From contig CM067546.1 in NCBI GenBank assembly GCA_034509755.1, forward strand, positions 18,148,615-18,212,614: a stretch of DNA of 64,000 bases, read 5' to 3'. The notes beneath the pieces are model-generated. The model saw only the letters and a list, made by a program, of their open reading frames with translations. It was not told the DNA's origin and did not search any database. This stretch comes from Anisodus tanguticus (lineage: Eukaryota; Streptophyta; Magnoliopsida; Solanales; Solanaceae). This document shows, piece by piece, positions 13,101-23,858 of the stretch (positions are counted from its first letter, which is position 1; the number at the start of each line of letters is the position of its first letter). A program made the position numbers and the translations under genes.

Positions 13101-13337
13101 TACTCCATCCGTAACATTTTAATTCTCGTTTTACTTTAAAATTTTAATATTAACGTTAACAATTTTTTCTAACTATACCTTTAACATTAAAGAAATATGC
13201 ATATTTAAGTGGAAAAATTAATCTACCTTTATGAAACAGGGGTAACTTCGTAAACTACATCTTGTATTTATTATGGCCTTTTTTTTAGTGAGCGTTGAAA
13301 AAAAATTAAAACTACAGTTAAAATGAGACGTGGAGTA
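13101..13337. mobile_element. Stowaway-like MITE, degenerate
   Basis: The left end reads TACTCCATCCGTAACATTTT. The right end, reversed, reads TACTCCACGTCTCATTTTAA. These imperfect terminal inverted repeats resemble the CTCCCTCCGTTCCA-type ends of Stowaway/Tc1-mariner MITEs, with TA at the border. No coding capacity. Confidence 0.55.
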
Positions 13338-13604
13338 ATAATTTTATACATAGATTTAATAAGATAAAACTGCATTTAAGAAGTGATCCGAAAAGTTCTA
13401 ATCACTTATTAAATGATAAATCGTCAATAAAATATCACTAACTGATGTATTACGGTTAGATCTTAAAGACGTTCACACATAAAAAAATCCCAAACTAGAG
13501 TTCACACTTCTATATACAACTAATTGTGAAAATTCATGTATTTACCTTTTCAAAATTTGCTCTCCTCTTGTATTTATTTTTCCGGATACATGAATAAACA
13601 ATAA

Positions 13605-13855
13605 TCCCTCCCGATAAAAAAGAGTGTTCACTTAGTCATTTGCACACCCCTTAAGAAAATACTAATTTTTAGGCAAAAATAGGTAATTGACTAAAATACC
13701 CCTAATTAAATAGGTATTAGAATTTGATCACATTAACACTTAATAAAGACAAATATGGAAAAGTAAGATTAATTCTTTCTTAATTTGGTAAGTAAATATT
13801 TTTTTTAAACCAAAAAATAAAAGATAAGTGAACACTTTTTTTTATTTGAAGGAGT
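13605..13855. mobile_element. Stowaway-like MITE in duplication copy 1
   Basis: The left end is CCCTCCCGATAAAAAAGAGT followed by GTTCACTTA. The right end, reversed, is ACTCCTTCAAATAAAAAAAA followed by GTGTTCACTTA. The roughly 30-bp terminal inverted repeats are flanked by TA. Non-coding, about 250 bp. Confidence 0.65.
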
Positions 13856-14156
13856 ATAAATAGCGAGACAAAAACAAATGTAAGTCCCAACAACATTAAT
13901 TTTGCATTAATGGAAGTTTAAGAAAATACCTAAATAATATTTGTAAAAGTAGACTTGTATTAATTGTGGTTGGTAAAGTTGATTAAAAAAAACAACATCC
14001 CATTAGAGTTCACACTTGTATTTACAACTTATTGTGAAAATTCAAGTATTTACCTTTTCAATATTTGCTCTCCCCTTGTAAGTCTTAGTGATTGTTTGTT
14101 AGCTGATTCGAGTTATGCAGGTATAACTTATATATGTACAAGTTATGAGGGAATGT

Positions 14157-14418
14157 ATATATTTTTTCGTTTTAATTTATGTGAATATTTGCGGAGTATG
14201 AGGTCAAATTTTATAACTTTGACCTTAAATTTTGACATAGATTTTTCAAGTTTGTAGAAATAAAATTTATATATTTAGAAAATACATTAAAAATACTATA
14301 AATCATGATAATATATCATTCAAATAATTTAGAAAAAATGTAAGAAAAATCTGGTCAAAGAACCACCTCGTAGACTCACCAAATAATAAAAGGTTCACAT
14401 AAATTGAAACAAAGTGAG
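14157..14418. mobile_element. MITE-like insertion in duplication copy 2
   Basis: The left part contains CGTTTTAATTTATGTGAA and the right part, reversed, contains TTTCAATTTATGTGAACC. This is the TTTCAATTTATGTGAAC signature of common plant MITEs. The outer ends are eroded, so borders are approximate. Confidence 0.5.
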
Positions 14419-14776
14419 TTTTATGTAGGAATTAGTTATTTCACCTTCTATTCTACATAAATTTATATATAAATTTTCTATAATATATAAATTTTCTCAT
14501 AACTTATACATGTATTAGTTATGTAAATTTCTAAATTATAAACCAAATAACGCATTAGTTTATATATGAATACCAAGATGATATTATTTATATATAATTT
14601 AATAACTACACAATCACCTTCAAAATTTAATAGCTGCATAACTCAATTCCAAACAAGCTAGGAAACCACCCGTAACAAGATTCATTTTTCATTAATGGAA
14701 AGTTAAGAAAATAGGTGTGAATAAGTTTTTTTAAAAGTAGACTTGTATTAATTGTAGTTGGTCAAGTAAATTCACC

Positions 14777-14902
14777 CCCTTTTTCTCACCTGGGATTTTG
14801 AAAATTTGTCTTTTAAAAACAAAAAGCTTGAACTTATCTGTCAAAAAAGTACTTGATACGTTTTCTTCTTACAAGTGTCTCTACACAGAGACTTAGAGAG
14901 AG
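14777..14902 (+). promoter_or_regulatory. proximal promoter and 5' leader of LHP1
   Basis: Unique sequence between the duplication and the start codon. A weak TATA-like stretch (TTTTAAAAAC) lies near 14811. The leader has a 6-bp stem hairpin, GTCTCT-ACAC-AGAGAC, at 14877-14892, and then a GA-rich run into the ATG at 14903. The transcription start was not determined. Confidence 0.4.
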
Positions 14903-17900
14903 ATGAAAGGAGGTAAAAACAACTCCGGCGTGCCTTCGGGTACTGACACCGCAGAACCACCGTCTGACACCGTCGCCGGCGACAATGGTGTCAGTTCTGA
15001 TCAGCCTTCCGAGCAAGAAAGAGATGGGGGTGCTGAAGTGGCTGGAGAACAACAAGGGGATGCCAGAGAGGAAGAGAAGGATGAAGAGGAATTGGTTGAT
15101 GCTGAAAAACCCAAACTTGCTGAAGGCTTTTATGAGATTGAGGCTGTAAGAAGAAAGAGGATTCGAAAGGTTTCTTTCTTTTTCCCACAACCATCAGCTT
15201 CCCCATAAATACCTACCCTTTCGACATAGATTTTGTTCGAAACTTGAAAAAAAAAGAGTTTTTGAACTTGTGTTGAAAAATAGCTTTTGGAAGTTAGGAG
15301 TTGTGTTTGTACATGCATTTTTACCCCCAAATCAGTTTTTGGAAATTGAATTTTTTTCTTTTTTTCTTTTTTTTTCAAAAACTGATCAAATTCCATGAAC
15401 AAACAATTTTCTTTAATGTTTTTTGAAAATAAAGTAAAAAATATTTATGCCCAAACGAGAGCATTGTTTCTTGTTTTTCTCCTTTTTTCGTTACCTTTTT
15501 TATCCTGATTTTGTGACTTCAATTGCTGTGGTTTTTATGGATTTGCTAATCTTGAAAATGCTGTGGAAACGAAAAGGGCAAAGCTCAGTATCTAATCAAA
15601 TGGTAAGTTCACTGTGTATAAAGTTGTTTACTTTTCTTCCCATTTTTCCATTTTTTGAAATTGTCAAGACGGAAAGAAAGCCCATGAATTTTGCTTGATT
15701 CTGTTTTTTACAGGCGAGGCTGGCCGGAGACTGCAAACACATGGGAGCCTGTGGAGAATCTAATGACATGCTATGATGTTATTGAAGCATTTGAAGAGAG
15801 GTGTGTGTTCCTTTTACTACCACATTATTTCTCCATTACACTTTTATTTGAGTATGCGACGAGATGTTGATTTTTTGGCCTCTTTTTCTGATTTGTTGTG
15901 CTTTCTTTTTGCATTTTGAAGCTTGCGATCAGGGAAACAACAATCTACACGTAAGCGGAAGCGGAAGCCAGGGGTTACTCACACTCAAGTCAAAAGAAAG
16001 CAGCAGCAGCAAGACCAGCATTCTCCGGCAGATGCTACCTATAATGTGCCTGCAGTGAAGGTTAGCATAGTTGAGGAACCTGTTCCTTCTTCACCTCCTC
16101 TTGCTAGTTTGAATGCGGTTGATCATGTGGATAGTAATGGTAGTCGTTTGAATAATAACAAAGTGGACGAAGTGGCGAATGGTAATGATTTGGAGTTGGA
16201 TTCCTCTGTAAAAGAAATTGAGGAGCAAAACGAATTGCATTTGAAGATTAGTGAACTAAAGGGAGTGATGGCAACAAAAGAGGTCTCTGCGGATAGATCC
16301 GGCAATGACTTCACAAGTGGATTTTCAACGGCTAATGGAACAGAATCACTTCAATCTGGTCGCTCCACAGGAGCTAAAAGGAGGAAGTCTGCGTCTGTTC
16401 GGAGGTTTAAACCGGAAACTACTAAAGGTGTAGTCAATGATCCCCAAAATGCTGTAGCAAATGCTACTAGTGGTCCTTTGGTTGCATTCATGCAAGAAGG
16501 AATTCACGATCATGGATTTGTGGGAAATGCTTTTGGTTTCAATAATAAGTGCGATGATTCCAAAGATGAATATGCCATAACAGAAATTATCAAGCCCATG
16601 AGCTATTCAGCATCTATTTCATCAAATGACTTGCAGGACGTGTGCGTGACCTTTCTAGCTAAGAGGTATGTGACTTCTAACCTACTTTCTTGTTCTAATC
16701 AAATTTATCTTCGTGTCTATTATGTTTCTATGTCACTCAGATGCAAAGAATCTTAGCTTCACCTTTAGGTAGAGTGAAATTAGTGACCTTCTTTCAAATG
16801 AACAAAAGACATGTGCTGCAGACTAAATTTTCTTTTTACTCACTAAATTACTTCAGTTATTCTTGGATGACCGTTTATCGGATTAATTGGCTTTTCTTGA
16901 ATATAACGTTTCTGTCAGTGTTTCAAGTCTCAAATGGTCTTGTTTGGTGTCCGTTGTCTTTTCTTCTATCAATGGTAATGTAAAGTTCTTTCTTTTCTTT
17001 TGGAATAGAATATGTCAGTTGGAGTCCAGTGGTTGATCCTAAAGAGAATTGGGTTTCTAGCTGCGTAGGATGTTCTGAAACCCTTAAACAAAGAAAAAGG
17101 AACAGTCTTGACAGAGATTTTTCGATCAGAAATGTAGGCGTTATCTTGGATGGGCAATGCGTAGGTGTTACCATTACATCCCAGACTCTTCCTTTTTGGA
17201 GAGACTTTTCTTTTTTACTCATGGTTTTACCATTCTCATCAGCTTTACCTAGTTGAATTATTGCATAGTTCCTTGGATAAACAGCTACCCTTGTCGCTTT
17301 ATGATCTAATTCTATGTTGTCAGCTTGACATTATTTTGGTGAATCTTTTTCAAGTTTCTAGGTTATATGATTGCATTTGGTATGACTTCCTGCAGGTCTG
17401 ATGGAAAGGAAGTTATGGTGGATAACAAGTTCCTGAAGATGAATAATCCACTTGTGGTAGCTATTTTTTTCTTTTAAACCTATTAATTCTTTCATCGTCA
17501 TTAAATGCTGTGATATTATATTTCTAACATGGATCATTTACTACCTACTCTGTGTTTCAAAGCTACACCTACCTCTTCTCTTAATATATCATCCTCAAGG
17601 ACCTCCGTGCATGAACTTATGTTAAATATGTTCCAAAAGTAATACGTTGTTTTGTTAAAAAATAATAGTGCACTTTAGATAGTAATGATATAATATATAT
17701 AAATATATTTAGTGATTTGGTAAAGATTGTTAGGGATTTTGTATTAGTTAGGTGTATAATTAATTTTCATAATTGTAGCATAGAATTACTATTGTATATC
17801 ATGTATATAAGCTAATTAGCTAATGAAAGTAATCAAGGAATTATTCTCTTTCATGGTATCAGAAGTCTAGGGGCAAATTTTTTCTCTCCCTCACTAGAAT

Positions 17901-20900
17901 TTCGTCGTGCCCTACTCAACTTTACCTCCCCTCCGCCGCCCAATTCTTCTCCCCTCAGTCATGTCTAACACAAAGAGTTACCTTCCATCATGCTCTTGTA
18001 GTCTCCAACATCAAGAACAACATCCCTATCGTCTTTGAAATGGAGAACGTTCAATATGCGACATGGGTGAAACTTTTTAAAATTCACGCAATGTCTCATA
18101 AAGCCCTCTATCACATCGTCAAATCGAAAAAGGCAAGGAGAAAGTTCCTTCCACTGATGATGGCATGGATTTATGATCTACCCTTGATGCTGTGGTCCTT
18201 CAATGGATTTATTCCATCATCTCTATGGACTTCTTCCATACAATTATCGAACCCGACGCAACAACGATAGAAGCTTGGAATAGGTTGCGTGATATATTCC
18301 AAGATAACAAAAATTCTTGTACCATAACCCTTGAGCAAGAATTCTCTCACACAACTATGGAGGATTTTCCGAATGCCTCTGCATATTATCAAAGGCTCAA
18401 GGAATTGTCGGATCAACTGAAGAACGTCGGAGCATCGGTCACAAATGATCGTCTCGTTCTTCAAATGGTTGCGGGCCTCACCGAAGCATATAATAGGGTT
18501 GGAACTCTCCTTCGCCAAAGCAACTCTATCCCACCTTTCTACCAAGCCTGTTCCATGCTCATTCTAGAAGAGGCGGGGTTGGCTAAAAAGGCTATAACTG
18601 AAGCACATTTCTCCATGATAGCGGCCACGTCCCGAGAAATCAATGACTCAATCATTTTTTAAAATTTTATAGTCAAAATCGTAACAATGGTGGTGGCAAA
18701 AAGAGTCAAAACCGCAATCACAGTGGTAAAAACCATAGCAGCGGTCGCGGTGGTGGCAAGAGTGGTGGTCGCGGTGGCGGCCAACAGGGGTTCGGGCCAC
18801 AACACCCCGGGCAGCAGCCTTGGGCCAGTGGGCAGTGGCCTTGGGAATAGCCTTGGCCCATCCCACCGTGCCTATACCCAACATCACCTTGGACCAGGCC
18901 CATTAGCCAGCAGAAGTAGACTGGCCAGTTTGGGCCTCGATCGCAGCATGCCTGGCAGCAGCCTAGCCTTCTTGGGCCTCGGCCATAGTAGACCTTCGCT
19001 GCAACATGCTCAACAGCCTCCCCGACTCACACGGATATCGAGGCGGTAATGCATACACTTGGACTAAATCCTCCGAATGCAAATTGGTACATGGATACCG
19101 GTGCAATTTCTCATATGACATCCGCGCAATGTAATCTCTCGTCTTATTTCAATTTGAGCAAAAATCATGGCATAATTATTGGGAATGGTCATTCAATTTT
19201 AATTCGTGGTTATGATCACACAAATTTGTCTCTTCCAAATCCGCCTTTAGCCTTGAAAAATGTCCTTCATGCTCCTTAATTAATTAAAAATTTGGTGTCC
19301 GTTAGGAAATTTACAACTGATGACTCGGTTTCTATTGAATTTGATCCTTTTGGGTTTTCTGTGAAGGATTTCTAGATGAGGATGCATCTAATGAGATGTG
19401 ATAGTCGGGGCGAGCTTTATCCCATCACTACAACTCAAGCCACACCATCAACTTTTGCGGCATTAGCGCCTTCTTTATGGCATGCACGTTTGGATAATCC
19501 GGATGCATATGTTTTTGACTCCCTTAGACACTCTAAATTTATTGAGTGTAATCGCACTCATAGTTCTAATGTTTGTCATTCTTGTTCTCTTGGGAAACAT
19601 GTTAAATTGCCTTTTGTTGCTTCTTATTCTATTACTATGTTACCTTTTGATATTATCCATAATGATCTTTGGACATCTCTCGTTTTGAGCTCTTCGGGCC
19701 ACCGTTATTATGTTTTGTTATTGGATGATTACTCTATTTTTTTGTGGACTTTTTTGTTATCTAAAAAGTTTCAAGTTTATTCCACATTTATATCATTTAG
19801 AGCATTCATCTGTACTCAATTTGAACGGAAGGTTAAGAACATTCAATGTGATAATGGAAGGGAATTTGATAATGGGTCATTTCGGGAATTTTGTAAGGTT
19901 AATGTTGTATCTTTTCGATTCTCATGTCCACATACATCATCACAAAATGGGAAAGCCGAGAGAAAAATTTGCACCATTAATAATATTGTTCGTACTTTAC
20001 TAGCCCATGCATCATTACCGCTTTCATTTTGACATCATGTATTACAAATGACAACTTACCTTCTCAACATCCTCCTAGCAAATGATTAGCTTACCAATCT
20101 CCACTCAAAATTCTTTATCATAAAGACCAGTCTTATTCTCATCTTCGGGTATTTGAGTGTTTATGTTATCCTCTCTTTCCCTCCACTACCATAAATAAAC
20201 TTCAAGCCCGTTGTACCGTTTGTGTCTTTTTGGGTTACCCATCTAATCATCGTGGTTACAAATGTTATGATCTATCCTCTAACAAAATCATCATTAGTTG
20301 TCATGTCATTTTCGATGAAATCCGATTTCTGTTTGCTAAGTTGCATAGTTCAACGTCCCGTTTATATAATTTTTTGGATGATGGGATTTCACCTTATGTG
20401 GTCCATCACTTGGCCAAGCCCACACTGGGAAACATGGACCAGTTGGCCCACTCCGGCCCATTGCCTGCTGGCCCAACCCAACCAGGCCAGTGCTTTACGC
20501 CAGCTGGCCCAACCCAGCGGTAGACCGTCTTTGTCGGGCATGGACCTCAGCCCATCTCGCCAAACCCAGCCAGTGGTAGCCCACTGCCCACTGGACCCGT
20601 CCCCTTTCCATCGGGTGGTGGGCCGAGTCGGTCCAGCCAGGAACCGGACCAACCCACTACTTCCACCCAAATCCAGGCCATTCATATTCCAGCTTCACGG
20701 CCAGTTACTCGCAGCCAACGGGGAATTTTTAAACCAAAGCAACAATTTAATATCAACTCTAATGGTATTAAATTCCCTCTACCACGTAATTATGTGTCTG
20801 CCCTTCGTGACCCAAATTGGAAAATGGCTATAAATGATGAATATAATGCTCTTATTGAGAATAAGACGTGGGGGTTGGTACCCCGTCCACCTGATGTTAA

Positions 20901-22839
20901 TGTGATTCGTTCTATGTGAATTTTTACTCATAAAGAAAAATTTGATGGATGTTTTGAAAGGCATAAGGCCCGTCTTGTAGGTGTCAAAACTCAACAGGTT
21001 GGTGTAGATTGTGGAGAGGTTTAGTCCGGTGGTCAAACCGGCAACTATTCGCACTATTCTCAGTCTAGCTCTCTCAAAAGCATGGCTCATTCATCAACTG
21101 GACATAAAAAATTCCTTATACAGAGAACTCAAGGAAACAATATACATGTATCAGCCAGTCATTGGGTTTCAGGGACCCTGCTCATCTGAATCATGTGTGC
21201 TTGTTGATTTTTTTTTTTGTATGGGCTAAAACAGGCTCCTCAGGCATGGTACAAGAGATTTGCATATTACGTTTCTACTCTTGGGTTTTCTCATAGCAAG
21301 TCTGATCATACTCTATTCATATACCGTAACGGTACTTCTATGGCTTACATTCTTTTGTATGTGGATGATATTATATTGACTGCTTCCTATGATGCACTTC
21401 ATCGGTCTATCATATCACTTCTCAGCTCAGAATTTGCTATGAAAGATTTGGGGCCATTGAGTTATTTTCTAGGAATAGCTGTCACTCGTCATGCAGGTGG
21501 TCCATTTCTATCTCAGAGAAAGTATGCAGCAGATATCATCGAATGGGCTGGCAGGTCAGCCTGTAAGCCATCTCCTACTTCGGTTAATACTAAACCGAAG
21601 TTGAGTGCTACTTCTAGCACACCATATGAGGATCCCTCCCACTATTGTAGTCTTGCGGGGGCTCTTCAATATCTCACGTTTACGAGACCCGATATTACTT
21701 ATGAAGTGCAACATGTGTGTTTATTCATGCATGATCCAAGGGAAGAACACATGCACGCTCTCAAACGCATTCTGCGTTATATTCAGGGTACTCTTGATCA
21801 TGGCTTACACCTATATCCATCATCGGTATCTACTCTCATTTCGTATACAGATGCTGATTGGGGTGGATGTCCACATACCAGGCGTTCGACATCAGGTTAT
21901 TGTGTGTTTATCGGTGATAACTTGGTCTCTTGGTCGGCTAAACGCCAGGCTACTTTGTCGCGCTCTAGCACGGAGGCCGAATATCGAGGGGTCGCCAATG
22001 TGGTGTCTGAGTCTTGTTGGTTGCGTAACCTCCTCTTAGAGCTTTATTCTCCTATTCGAAAAGCTACATTGATCTACTGCGATAATGTTAGTGTGATATA
22101 TCTCTCGGGGAATCCTGTACAACATCAGTGCACTAAATATATCGAGATGGATATTCACTTTGTTTGCAAAAAGGTTGTTCGTGGACAAGTATGTGTCTTG
22201 CATGTCCCTTCACGTTATCAGATTGCTGACATCTTTACCAAGGGTCTTCCCTTGGTTATGTTTGAAGATTTCGGGACTGTCTCAGTGTACGACAAACACC
22301 CGCTACGATTGCGGGGATGTGATAGAATATATGTTAATATATTTAGTGTATATTTAGTGATTTGGTAAAGATCGTTAGGGATTTTGTATTAGTTAGGTGA
22401 ATTAATTTCTATTATTGTAGCCTAAAATTACTATTGCATATCATGTATATAATCTAATTTAGCTAATGAATATAATTAAAATGTGACTTTGATATCATGA
22501 TATGTATTTGCTATTACTATCAGCTTTTCTATAATCATTACTTTCAGTCAAAGTTCCTTCATGTTTCTTAATTAATTCAAAATAAAAAATATGTTGTTTT
22601 TTTGTCGCTTATGGTTTGATGATAGTCATTATATGTGTTATTGACGACAGCATATTAATCTACTGGTTTGTGAAGTAATTCCGGGAACTAGAGGAAAAGT
22701 TTATTTAATTGTAACAAAACTCAAGAGGTTAATGTGATTTAGTATTTCTGTTTTATATTATATAACTACTTTTTGCTTTCTTTTGCAGCTGATAAGCTTT
22801 TATGAGAAGCATCTTCGATATCATCCACTCAATGAGTGA
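14903..22839 (+). CDS. LHP1: LIKE HETEROCHROMATIN PROTEIN 1 (chromodomain protein), six exons
   Basis: Plant HP1 homologue: a nuclear protein known to bind H3K27me3 through its chromodomain and to support Polycomb repression of flowering and other developmental genes. Exons are 14903-15169, 15577-15602, 15714-15800, 15922-16665, 17396-17456 and 22789-22839. All junctions are GT-AG and phases agree, giving 411 residues and a TGA stop; the Arabidopsis protein is somewhat longer, about 445. Residues 1-74 are acidic. The chromodomain is about 75-130 (FYEIEAVRRKRIRK, then YLIKWRGWPETANTWEP), with cage aromatics Y77, W98 and W101. A basic RKRKRK nuclear signal and a Q-rich patch follow. The chromo shadow domain is about 343-411, ending FYEKHLRYHPLNE. 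The 26-nt exon 2 has a weak acceptor. Intron 5 carries copia-1 in the same orientation. The frame looks intact; expression is not shown. Confidence 0.93.
17686..17853 (+). repeat. 5' LTR of copia-1
   Basis: 168 bp, begins TGATATAATAT and ends CTCTTTCA just before the primer site. It matches 22320-22475 over TTTAGTGATTTGGTAAAGAT and GGGATTTTGTATTAGTTAGG. Confidence 0.85.
17961..19020 (+). pseudogene. copia-1 gag remnant
   Basis: Probable start ATGTCTAACAC at 17961. The fragment at 18040 reads MENVQYATWVKLFKIHAMSH. After a frameshift, 18192-18662 holds the conserved Gag core (AWNRLRDIFQDN, LEQEFSHTTMEDF, VAGLTEAYN). It is followed by a glycine/asparagine-rich tail near 18660-18900, translated from GGTGGTGGC-like repeats. 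At least two frame breaks. Confidence 0.8.
19049..20032 (+). pseudogene. copia-1 protease and integrase remnant
   Basis: 19049-19279 is the protease (NWYMDTGAISHMTS, with D-T-G-A active site). After stops, 19376-20032 carries the integrase: LWHARLDNPD zinc-binding region with CHSCSLGKH, then the core with FDIIHNDLW (first acidic residue), IQCDNGREFDN (second) and SQNGKAERK (third). It ends at TGA where related copies have Trp, a TGG-to-TGA change. Confidence 0.82.
20400..20690 (+). repeat. GC-rich degenerate repeat linking integrase and RT in copia-1
   Basis: Much more GC-rich than its surroundings, with repeated GGCCCA, CTGCTGGCCC and CCAGTGGGCC words. The corresponding linker of copia-3 (33010-33240) and, reversed, of copia-2 (26500-26720) has the same composition. 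In frame it would encode a Pro/Ala/Gly-rich hinge. Confidence 0.6.
20780..22310 (+). pseudogene. copia-1 reverse transcriptase and RNase H
   Basis: The first RT part (20780-21210) is frameshifted. From 21217 an uninterrupted 383-codon frame holds MYGLKQAPQAWYKRF, the catalytic LLYVDDIILTAS and LSYFLGIAVTRHAGG. The RNase H follows, with YTDADWGGCPHTRRSTSGYC, STEAEYRGVA, IYCDNVSVIYLS and the closing VPSRYQIADIFTKGLP. The best-preserved part of the element, but it lacks a start and the upstream frame is broken. Confidence 0.88.
22320..22475 (+). repeat. 3' LTR of copia-1, diverged at its end
   Basis: Begins TGATAGAATAT after the purine tract and aligns with 17686-17840. The last 15-20 bases do not match the 5' LTR convincingly. 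Confidence 0.75.
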
Positions 22840-23187
22840 GCTGTGGTGAAGGTGGAAGTGTTCTACCTCGACTTCTCTCTATGTATAGAGTGTTGAAATT
22901 TTGTAGCAACAGGCTGTAGGTATTAAACCTGTTAGATATTTATTAGGGATGTCAGTAAATCAATAGAGTTAACGCTGCATATTATGGGAAACCCTGCATT
23001 AGCTTCAGCATTTTTTTGCACCCTTCCCCCCCCCCCCAACAAAAAACTAGAGTTTAAAGTTTTATCTTTGAAGTATCACCCAATTATAGGTTCTGCAGGT
23101 CAATAGCTTTAGAATACAGACATCCACAAATGTTTCTGAGTTTGTGGAATCGCTCTGCTGGTGGCCTTAATATGTTATGGTAACACG
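22840..23187 (+). other. LHP1 3' UTR and downstream flank
   Basis: Sequence after the stop codon. No canonical AATAAA signal was seen close by. A run of about 12 C residues lies near 23027-23038. The transcript end is unknown. Ends at the target duplication of the hAT-type MITE (23180-23187). Confidence 0.5.
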
Positions 23188-23850
23188 TAGGAGGGGCAAA
23201 CGGGCGGGTCGGAAAGGGTTAGACAAAAACAGATTAATTACCCGACCCGACCATACTTAACATTGATAAAAAAAATGGGTTAAACTCGATCTATATTATC
23301 CAAAGTTACTTTAAAGATATTGACTTCATGTAGTTAATATGGAGAAGATTAATTTACCTTCTTGTTTATAAATTCAATCCCTAATACATAGTTGCATCTC
23401 GGCATTTGCGGTAAGAATAGAACTTTAAAACTTTCCAATACCACTACCTCTAAGAAAATATTTTTGGGAAAAATATTCACCCAAGCCCCACCATTTCCAC
23501 CCCATCTCAAGCACCAACCCTTTACCACTTCCTACCCACACCCATACCAACCATGTGGTGGGGGTGGGGTGGTGTGGGTTGAGTGTGGGTTGGGGGATGG
23601 TTGGTGAAATTTCACTTTCATTATTTTTCTCTAATCTTATTAGGGAAGTCATTTTTTCTCATTTTTAAGAAATTTGTTTTACTAAAGTTGTGAGTTTTAT
23701 TCATTTTACCCATTAATTTACCTATATTTTAAATGGATAATATGAAGTGACTCATATTGGACCCATTTTAAATGGATTAGATATCCAACCCATTTAAAAT
23801 GGGTTGAGTCGGACGAATAACTATATTTTTTATCCATTTTGCCACCCTTA
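23188..23850. mobile_element. non-autonomous hAT-type MITE
   Basis: 663 bp with terminal inverted repeats: left TAGGAGGGGCAAA and right TTTGCCACCCTTA. It is flanked by an 8-bp target duplication, GTAACACG (23180-23187) and GTAACACC (23851-23858), with one mismatch. Eight-bp duplications and TAGGG-type ends are the hAT signature. Subterminal ACCCGACCCGACC and AATGGGTTGAGTCGG motifs support this. The centre (23490-23600) has C-rich then G-rich halves that can partly fold back. No transposase. Confidence 0.85.
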
Positions 23851-23858
23851 GTAACACC

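Larger units (their letters stand above)
13480..14776. repeat. old tandem duplication in the LHP1 5' flank
   Basis: Segment A, containing AGAGTTCACACTT and TTGTGAAAATTCA, occurs near 13494-13573 and 14003-14083. Segment B, containing GTAGACTTGTATTAATTGT, occurs near 13885-13990 and 14667-14776. The order A-B-A-B indicates a duplication with units of about 13480-13983 and 13984-14776. Each copy has since gained a different MITE between A and B, so the units differ in length. Confidence 0.7.
17686..22475 (+). mobile_element. copia-1, degenerate Ty1/copia element in the LHP1 intron
   Basis: Short LTRs flank a gag-protease-integrase-RT-RNase H region in copia order. The 5' LTR is followed directly by TGGTATCAGA, an initiator-Met-tRNA primer site (17854-17863). 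The 3' LTR is preceded by a purine tract, GCGGGGATG. The 3' LTR end has diverged, so no clear target duplication can be read. Frameshifts and stops interrupt the polyprotein. It shares its protein sequence style with copia-2 and copia-3 and appears to be of the same broad family. Confidence 0.88.
17457..22788 (+). other. LHP1 intron 5, expanded by copia-1
   Basis: This 5332-bp intron starts GTAGCT and ends TTTTGCAG. Without copia-1 it would be roughly 0.5 kb. It separates the last 16 codons, which finish the chromo shadow domain, from the rest of the gene. Correct protein therefore needs splicing across the whole retrotransposon and its same-sense 3' LTR. Confidence 0.85.

Noticed and set aside
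16666..16756. Extension of the LHP1 exon-4 frame past 16665
   Set aside because: The frame stays open to a TAG, but a GTATGT donor at 16666 and the downstream chromo shadow exons show this is intron 4.
17854..17863. tRNA-like sequence TGGTATCAGA (also at 30363 and, reversed, at 30052)
   Set aside because: Primer-binding sites complementary to the end of initiator Met tRNA, not tRNA genes.
18687..19049. Val/Ala-rich and Leu/Gly/Pro-rich frame of 120 codons
   Set aside because: An alternative frame of the copia-1 gag glycine-rich repeat and GC-rich linker; no independent gene signal.
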